Assembly (NCBI RefSeq): GCF_036324505.1
Contig: NC_086370.1
Coordinates: 11,890,512-11,954,511 of the forward strand
Length of the DNA: 64,000 nt
Reading direction: 5' to 3'
DNA from: Eleginops maclovinus
Lineage: Eukaryota; Chordata; Actinopteri; Perciformes; Eleginopidae
The notes beneath the pieces are model-generated. The model worked only from the letters and a program-made list of their open reading frames with translations, made no database searches and was not told where the DNA came from. A program made the position numbers and the translations under genes. Below, piece after piece: positions 59,101 to 64,000 of the stretch (positions are counted from its first letter, which is position 1; every line of letters starts with the position of its first letter).

Positions 59101-61590
59101 CTAAAAACCATATTCTACAGTGTTCCTTTGCTTGGACATTGTTGGAGGAATATTGCATATTTTCTGATTGTAAAGCACCACATGAGGCTTCAGGCGGATC
59201 ATTGCTTTTTTAAACCTGAAATTAAAATCAGTTTGCTGAAAAAGAATGCAGTCAATGGTCTTATATATCGTTTTGTTCACAACTGAACTCCCAATGGAGA
59301 ACCTATCTTTGATATAGTGTATATTGATTGATCTTTTAAATATGATCTTGTATTTATAAGATTTTTTTTAAAAGGCCACTACAATATCTTGAAGTCCAAG
59401 ATGGTGGGTTAAAATAGTTTGTTTTGTAAAATTGACAGATACGTTTTTTCAATTTAAATTATGCAAATTAACAAATTGAGTACTCAGTGCATGCATTGAT
59501 TCAGAACTGGTCAAAAGGCTGCATGTGTAAGTATATTTAAATCATTACTTTTTTACATTTTCTTTTTTTATAGTTCATCACATTTTATGTACTATGTGTG
59601 GGACCATATACACATAATTTAGAAAGATGAAAAACTTGTAAATGTTGAAGTTCCCTGCAGCAGAACCTTTTCTTTGTGTGTGTGTCAGCAAAGAGAACTC
59701 TACTTTTTTAGGATACCTAATGGTAATCATACTTATTTGCAGTTAAGAATTGATGCTCACCTCCAGTGCAGGCGTGTGCTGGAGCAGCGCCGCTCTGCAC
59801 CTCTGGAGAGAGCGGTCCATCAGCTTGTGCAGTCGGAGGATCAGTTTACGCAGACCCATCTGTTTCAGAGCTTTATCCACAAACGGCCTGTAGATGGCTG
59901 TAGGGCAGAATACCCCTCCCGCTATCATTTCTGCACTCCCTGCTGTGGCTGTGGGGAGGAACTCCTCTTCTGACAACAACCGGGCGAATTTAGGAGTCAG
60001 GGTGGGAGACAACTCCTCCTCTGCTACACGTCCCAGAACCCCCTCATCGTCCTCAGCCTCCCTGTCCTCTCCATCGCTTTCAGCTGTATAAGTGGCTGTC
60101 GAATCGTTCTCCTCATCTTCCTCATTCTCATCTTCATCATTGCCCCGGGAGCAGCGCGGTGAAGGAATCTCAAAGACAGGCCACCCGATACGGGATAAAT
60201 CGTGGAGGCCGAGCACAGTGGCCATAACGCGCAGCTTCTGGTTGAGGTCCTGGGTGATATTGAGCCACAGGCAGAGCGCCTGCACCCTGCCCTGGAAGTC
60301 TCGCGCTGCATACTTCTCATAGTCCTTCTGCAGGGCCTGCAAAGAGGGATACAAAGCTTCCACAGACTCCAGCAGCTCAATAACACGCTTGACCTGCTCG
60401 AATGCGAGCCGCTGCCGTTGAAGGTGCTCCCTGCAGTCTGCCCCAGAGCCCAGAGGCTCTGCTGCATTCATTGCCGGTGAGGGGAAAGCGCTAAAGCCCC
60501 AGGGGTCTACTCCACAGTGGTTGGTCTCTGCTAAGGCAGGCTCCCTCTCCTCTCCACAGACTAGATCTGGGACAGTCTCATAGTCCTCCTGAATATTTTG
60601 AGACCCTGAACACTGGGCCCCTCTAAGGCTGGCATAGTTTACCTTAAAGTGCTGCACCTCGTTGATGATGTCCGGTATGGCCTGGCGGGCAGTGAAAAGA
60701 AAAAGGTCTTGGTCGCCGGTGGAGCGTCGTGCATGCCAAGCCTGCAGCTCCAACCATATGACCTCATTGTTGTGACCCATGAAAGCCATGTTCTCCAGGC
60801 CTCTCTGCTCCTTCTCCTTCCTCTTGGAGGACATAGATGTAAGTTTGAGAAGCAGCCGCAGAGTTTCGAAGAACTTGAGGCGGTCTGCGGGACAGTCTGT
60901 CCTGGAGGTCTGACGGTGGGTCCGGACTATGTGGGGCATGGAAACGGGAAGTTTGCAACTGCTGCAGCCCAAGCTCAAGTAATGCTTCCTGGGATCCATG
61001 TTGACGGTGTTGAAAGGGCTTGACTTTGAGAGTGGATCCAGCATGAAGGAGCCTTCAAAAGTCTTCTTGTGATCTCTCTCCGTGGAGCGCAGTGTGGCCC
61101 TCTGTTTCTTGCCCTGCTTGTAGCTGTGCTCCTCAGGAGGCTCTGCTGGCTTGGGATTCTCTCCCAGGACGGGTGGGGTGACTTCCACTGGAATAAACAC
61201 AAAATCCCCCCGTCAGTACAATTCATGTAAAAGGGAAGAACATTGTTTAAAAAGATCTCGATTCAGCCCAATAAACGTATAAACTTACCCTTGTTGGGAG
61301 AGCGACCAGCAGTCCTGGACTGGCTGTTTCGTTGATGTTTGCCAGACATGCGTTTCATCTGGCGGGAGGTATAAGGAGGCGTTGTTCCGTACACAACTTC
61401 GTCTTCCTCACTGGGAGAATCCCAGGTATCATCTGCCGCCGAGTTCTGTCTGGATACATCTCCCACTGGTTTGGCTGGCCTGTCAACATTTATTGACACA
61501 TTTTCAAAATTTGCATCTTTACAATCACCTGCAACTAAAAGGTGTGTAGTGCCAGCCAAAGAGCTTTGGCCTTGTGAAACTATTTCAGTC
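45871..61590 (-). CDS. map3k4: MAP kinase kinase kinase 4 / MEKK4 (span of coding exons, 5' partial)
   Basis: Cytoplasmic Ser/Thr kinase that phosphorylates MKK3/6 and MKK4/7 and so activates p38 and JNK; GADD45 proteins bind its N-terminal part and relieve autoinhibition. The 26 exons here join in phase to about 1593 codons; human MAP3K4 is about 1608 and has one more coding exon upstream. N-terminal half: conserved [18 protein letters not shown] and [16 protein letters not shown], an Asp/Glu-rich stretch and [20 protein letters not shown] sequence (here [16 protein letters not shown]). The C-terminal kinase domain keeps [13 protein letters not shown] lysine, [18 protein letters not shown] and MAPEV. 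It ends VKVCTDEE. The first exon, with the start Met, lies past position 64000. One intron holds a nested transposon and one uses a GC donor. Confidence 0.97.
46019..46198 (-). CDS. map3k4: map3k4 exon: kinase C-lobe end
   Basis: [19 protein letters not shown] through LLDHPFVK, kinase subdomains X-XI. Donor AAG|GTGAGA; phase 0 both ends. Confidence 0.95.
46833..46939 (-). CDS. map3k4: map3k4 exon: APE motif and subdomain IX
   Basis: [17 protein letters not shown], then [16 protein letters not shown]. Begins with two bases of the Ala codon. Confidence 0.95.
47276..47398 (-). CDS. map3k4: map3k4 exon: DFG and activation loop
   Basis: [21 protein letters not shown] and the activation loop [16 protein letters not shown], with phosphorylatable Thr/Ser. 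Confidence 0.95.
47681..47840 (-). CDS. map3k4: map3k4 exon: hinge to HRD catalytic loop
   Basis: [18 protein letters not shown] (hinge) to HGIVHRDIK (catalytic Asp). Donor AAAG|GTCAGT. Confidence 0.95.
47927..48043 (-). CDS. map3k4: map3k4 exon: kinase alpha-C region
   Basis: [20 protein letters not shown] (alpha-C helix) and [14 protein letters not shown]. Confidence 0.95.
48131..48201 (-). CDS. map3k4: map3k4 exon: glycine-rich loop and catalytic lysine
   Basis: [19 protein letters not shown], then MAMKE, whose Lys anchors ATP. Donor GAG|GTGTGC is weak but phase-correct. Confidence 0.95.
48297..48488 (-). CDS. map3k4: map3k4 exon: pre-kinase segment
   Basis: [20 protein letters not shown] and [19 protein letters not shown] up to WQRGNKI, the conserved lead-in to the kinase domain. 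Confidence 0.95.
48658..48738 (-). CDS. map3k4: map3k4 exon: [14 protein letters not shown] segment
   Basis: [19 protein letters not shown] and RTFISQSK; one base in, one base out. Confidence 0.93.
48830..48930 (-). CDS. map3k4: map3k4 exon: Ser-rich regulatory segment
   Basis: [19 protein letters not shown], then [14 protein letters not shown]; likely phosphorylated Ser/Thr-Pro sites. Donor AAG|GTGGGT. Confidence 0.93.
48931..50374 (-). other. map3k4 intron
   Basis: 1.4 kb AT-rich intron; nothing recognised. A run of ten C (minus strand) sits directly after its donor (50361-50370). Confidence 0.7.
50375..50497 (-). CDS. map3k4: map3k4 exon: variable Pro/Ser-rich linker
   Basis: [20 protein letters not shown] and a Ser-rich end. 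This corresponds to the poorly conserved part that carries a polyalanine run in mammals; no such run is present here. Bounds come from acceptor CACCACACAG and donor CAG|GTAGCC and from phase. Confidence 0.85.
50828..50921 (-). CDS. map3k4: map3k4 exon: [16 protein letters not shown] segment
   Basis: [20 protein letters not shown], then LFIPNAEGF, strongly conserved with mammals. Confidence 0.94.
51777..51855 (-). CDS. map3k4: map3k4 exon: [15 protein letters not shown] segment
   Basis: [20 protein letters not shown] onwards, nearly identical to the human protein. Confidence 0.94.
51969..52047 (-). CDS. map3k4: map3k4 exon: [16 protein letters not shown] segment
   Basis: [20 protein letters not shown] through PEDDFL; weak donor TTG|GTAATT supported by conservation and phase. 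Confidence 0.93.
52809..52942 (-). CDS. map3k4: map3k4 exon: [15 protein letters not shown] segment
   Basis: [20 protein letters not shown] and [19 protein letters not shown]. Confidence 0.94.
53082..53243 (-). CDS. map3k4: map3k4 exon: central helical region
   Basis: [37 protein letters not shown] and [10 protein letters not shown]; phase 0 both ends. Confidence 0.94.
53565..53714 (-). CDS. map3k4: map3k4 exon: central helical region
   Basis: [20 protein letters not shown] through [17 protein letters not shown]. Donor AAG|GTACTT. Confidence 0.93.
53801..54070 (-). CDS. map3k4: map3k4 exon: [14 protein letters not shown] segment
   Basis: [32 protein letters not shown], an acidic [11 protein letters not shown] and [14 protein letters not shown]. 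Donor AAG|GTTTGT is weak; phase and homology support it. Confidence 0.93.
54161..54244 (-). CDS. map3k4: map3k4 exon: [13 protein letters not shown] segment
   Basis: 28 codons, [20 protein letters not shown] to KGKYVK; phase 0 both ends. Confidence 0.92.
54399..54498 (-). CDS. map3k4: map3k4 exon: [17 protein letters not shown] segment
   Basis: [20 protein letters not shown] through FAKMLRK, conserved amphipathic helices. Confidence 0.94.
54588..54704 (-). CDS. map3k4: map3k4 exon: [15 protein letters not shown] segment
   Basis: [20 protein letters not shown] and [10 protein letters not shown]; first exon downstream of the transposon-bearing intron. Confidence 0.94.
55609..55735. repeat. 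(GT)n microsatellite
   Basis: Pure GT repeats to about 55695, then GTGA-interrupted repeats. Open frames of His/Thr repeats across it are artefacts. Confidence 0.97.
55815..55890. repeat. (GT)n microsatellite
   Basis: A second pure GT tract within the same nested insert. Confidence 0.97.
56038..56156. repeat. (GA)n microsatellite
   Basis: GA repeat with a few interruptions (GAAAGA, GACAGA, GCGAGA); its Leu/Ser and Arg/Glu repeat frames are artefacts. Confidence 0.95.
57227..57384 (-). CDS. map3k4: map3k4 exon: [21 protein letters not shown] segment
   Basis: [20 protein letters not shown], then [20 protein letters not shown] and KLFC; two bases carried over. Donor TG|GTCAGT. Confidence 0.95.
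57517..57669 (-). CDS. map3k4: map3k4 exon: [21 protein letters not shown] segment
   Basis: [20 protein letters not shown] through [10 protein letters not shown]; phase 0 both ends. Its upstream intron starts with GC rather than GT. Confidence 0.95.
58061..58321 (-). CDS. map3k4: map3k4 exon: [17 protein letters not shown] segment
   Basis: [37 protein letters not shown] and [17 protein letters not shown]. The exon must end at CAG|GCAAGC because the next exon begins with the conserved LVREC; no in-frame GT donor is present. Confidence 0.94.
58322..59760 (-). other. map3k4 intron with an unexplained zinc-finger-like frame
   Basis: 1.4 kb intron. Apart from the 119-codon frame at 58584-58943 (listed next), it is AT-rich and featureless. 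Confidence 0.6.
58584..58943 (-). other. 119-codon open frame with a C2H2-like motif, unknown
   Basis: An uninterrupted frame on the same strand as map3k4. A single CxxC-x9-HxxxxH motif ([20 protein letters not shown]) is followed by a Lys/Arg-rich helix-like segment and a conserved-looking [11 protein letters not shown] do not recognise the family. It may be a remnant of a transposon zinc-finger protein, a retrocopy or an unannotated exon. A TTCCAG acceptor-like site lies at its 5' edge. Confidence 0.35.
59761..61187 (-). CDS. map3k4: map3k4 large N-terminal exon
   Basis: 475 codons. Contains [60 protein letters not shown] and [16 protein letters not shown]. These are followed by an Asp/Glu-rich run after [10 protein letters not shown] and then [20 protein letters not shown]. 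Acceptor TTATTCCAG, donor GAG|GTGAGC. The acidic run is longer than I recall for mammals. Confidence 0.95.
61289..61590 (-). CDS. map3k4: map3k4 first exon in window (second coding exon)
   Basis: Contains [20 protein letters not shown] and [11 protein letters not shown], matching the conserved YGTSPPSTPRQMKRMSTKHQ of mammals. The 5' edge is ambiguous: acceptor TATGATAG gives 61590 and acceptor TTAGTTGCAG gives 61528, each phase-consistent. Homology to a GDxACK stretch slightly favours 61528. The 3' donor AAGG|GTAAGT is clear. Confidence 0.8.
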
Positions 61591-64000
61591 CTATCATAAT
61601 GAAACCAAAGAAATGTGTGTGCAAATTCAAACACTGTGATTTTTTGGACCCTTAACAGTGTGCACAGCAAATCTCATTTAAGGCCACGGCAAACAGGTTG
61701 CTAAAGTGCAACTAGACTGAATGTCTGCCTCTACATTAATCAGACTGACGAGTCGTCTGTCCTCTGGAGCCTGATCTCTCCTGTGGTCGTGCACAGCAGC
61801 AAAAATCTGTGCATGACCACAGCTGTCGAGAAACAGGATAACAATCTATGGCTTCACTACAGGCCTCTTGCTCTAGGTAAACATATTGGGGGGGAAATGG
61901 TAACGCTCATTAACCCTTTCTGCTCAGTCATCATAAATGCTGCACAAGCCAAGATTTAATGGAGCACTGAGTGACTCACCATAAGTGTGTAGTTGTTGTC
62001 AGATTGATGCAAACAGAAAATCCCTTACATGTGTTTATAGTTAATGTTGAGCAACAATTAAGAAGGAACATATTGTTTTTTTGAAATCATTCTTCTTGTG
62101 AATTTCCGAAAATGAAAGGCAGAATGCAATTACACAAACTTGAATCACTTCCGTCTGGGAAAAGAGTAAAAGTAGATAGAAAAGAAAGCAGAGTGGAGCA
62201 GCACGCCTTTCCAGATTACAATGTCAGAGCTTTGTTCCCTAATGCCTTCCTGAGGGGCTTTTAACAGGATTAGAGAGAAAGGTTGGAAGATCTGACCCTG
62301 CCGACAAAAACAATAAGAGAGAGAACAGGGGGTATGAAAACAGGCGTTATAAATGCTGGCCGCCATGTGTCCCACCATCGATCATCTGACTGAAAGGCAT
62401 ACCCCAACACGCGCCTGCTTGCGTCTGTGCAGAAGGAGTTGAAAGGGGCACACTCGCTGTGGAAGTGTGTATGTGTTAAGGGAGGGGGGTTAATCTGGAA
62501 ATCACTTGCTTAAGCTTTTCAAGGAGCCACATAAAGAGCGAGATAGACCCAACTTCTATTGCCCATCTGCCCCACTGCTTACACACACAGAGTCCCCTGG
62601 GAGCAGCAGTGGAACTACAGCAGACACCTGCTGCAACTATATGTGAAGAAAGCCTCCAGATCAACACTTCCTGAACAAAACATACTGCAAGAATAAAGTC
62701 AAAAGCACCACCATTTTACCACAGCAGTCTTGCAATTACAGAATAACTCCTGCATGAAAGAACACTGGTGCCTTTATGAGTGCATTGTATGGGAAACTGT
62801 GGAGGGGCTTGTTCTGCAGGAGCTGGACACCACAGTGATCTTTTCAGTATGCAGGCGCAAGAACGGCACAGTAAGCAATTAGTGTGTTGCAATAAGCTCT
62901 TAGCAGCAGACAATTTGCTGTGCTTTTGCAATGCCACAAATGATACCGGTATCAGGAAACTGCATAAAGAGAGTAGCAAATGCCATCAAACTCTTCTACT
63001 GCGGTTATCACAAATATGATCACAATGTGCGTACATTTGTAAACATTTCAAAGCATGCACCGGTGCGTGTGGCGTCTGAAGACAGAAATAGCACATGCAT
63101 TACAGAAGGAAAGAGACCAAATTTTATAAAAAGACAGCCTACGCAGAACAGTGTGACTAAATCACTCAGGAATGACAACGGAACCAATGACGCCACCACT
63201 GCCGGTTGTTTGTTTGGTTGCCATGAGACGCTGCGGAAAAGGACTGTCCAAATTCCTCTTCTGAATTATTTGCTTTCTTCATAGAGCCTACTCGAAGCCT
63301 CACAGTGAAAGTTACAGGCCTGCATGCCCTGCAGTTAACCGATGCAGCACTATGGTCCACAAGCTGTCCCTGCCTGGCTGCCGCTAGTGAATTATCACTG
63401 CAGATGGCGTCTGGCTGCTCTCAATGGCTCATCTGATGGCTCATTGGGGCTCCAATAAAGGCCAGTGGAATGCTAGAGCCCCAAGGCCGAAACACTGAGT
63501 GCATAATAAACAGCACAAAATTGAGAGTCTTTTCTATATAGCGACTGAAGCAGTGATACGAAGGGCTGCCAGAGTCAGGGGGGCCTGACCTTTGACACCA
63601 ACCATCCACACCATTATACCAGGAAGGGGCACTCTATTGTATGGTTGTGACGCGTGGCCTGTGAGGCCCACAGCTGAATAGCACACAGCTGGTTGGTGAG
63701 CACACTTGCTCACAATGCCTAAACTAAAGGGGATTTTTCAGAGAGAGGAAAGGAGGAGAAAGGGGGCCGGGGTTTTGTAAGAGCACACTCTCTACCAATT
63801 AGGTCATGCTGGCATGACTGTTGCTGGCTAGGCTAAATCCAGATTTTGATTACCCCCCACACTAGAAAGAATGTGTCAACTGGCTACTAATTTAAGCCTA
63901 TGGTTAACTAGTAAGGCTAGAGAATATAAAAGTTGTGCACATTTCAATGGAACTGGGCTCATATTTACAACAGTATGCATCTCTGAGCTCTGCCTGTCTA
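61591..64000 (-). other. probable map3k4 first intron
   Basis: No CpG-rich first exon, no Met-led frame resembling the MAP3K4 N-terminus and no other gene. The promoter and first exon must lie beyond the right edge. Confidence 0.6.

Noticed and set aside
59894..61023. Several plus-strand frames of 65-124 codons
   Set aside because: Antisense shadows of the large map3k4 exon.
61591..64000. Search for the first exon of map3k4
   Set aside because: No CpG-rich segment, no Met-led Pro/Ala/Glu-rich frame and no donor in suitable phase were found; it is likely beyond the window.

Overview
The window is vertebrate nuclear DNA and almost certainly from a ray-finned (teleost) fish. Three multi-exon genes with GT-AG introns encode proteins very close to mammalian orthologues. 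The compact introns, two Tc1/mariner transposons, tRNA-derived SINE pieces and long (TG)n/(GA)n microsatellites fit a teleost. There are no operons, CRISPR arrays or rRNA/tRNA genes.

Layout. Positions 1-13500 are non-coding upstream DNA. They hold a CpG-rich repeat bounded by short inverted repeats (1058-2131), a tRNA-derived SINE (8085-8405) and old repeat fragments. Positions 13516-29555, plus strand, hold a complete thrombospondin-2 gene: TATA promoter, non-coding exon 1, 21 coding exons (1176 codons) and a 1.5 kb 3' UTR with a perfect 18-bp hairpin. Positions 29556-39370 are intergenic, with a good TATA box plus candidate first exon (30058-30176) that may be the distal 5' exon of the next gene. 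Positions 39375-41910, plus strand, hold the complete agpat4 coding region (8 exons, 377 codons). Positions 43279-44877 are a Tc1 transposon with a broken transposase, lying between the convergent 3' ends of agpat4 and map3k4. Positions 45018-61590, minus strand, hold map3k4 from its second coding exon to the stop (26 coding exons, about 1593 codons); the first exon lies beyond the right edge. One map3k4 intron carries a second, dead Tc1 copy (54798-57164), itself interrupted by an 855-bp insert flanked by a perfect 8-bp target duplication. Positions 61591-64000 look like first-intron DNA.

The three genes are not a functional pathway: thbs2 is a secreted matricellular glycoprotein, agpat4 an ER/mitochondrial lysophosphatidic acid acyltransferase, and map3k4 a stress-activated MAP kinase kinase kinase. 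From memory, AGPAT4 and MAP3K4 are also neighbours in mammals, so that pair looks like old synteny. Exon boundaries were set by reading splice sites and checking that codon phase is preserved across every junction; all internal exons are phase-consistent. Gene identities rest on recognition of the proteins, not on a database search.
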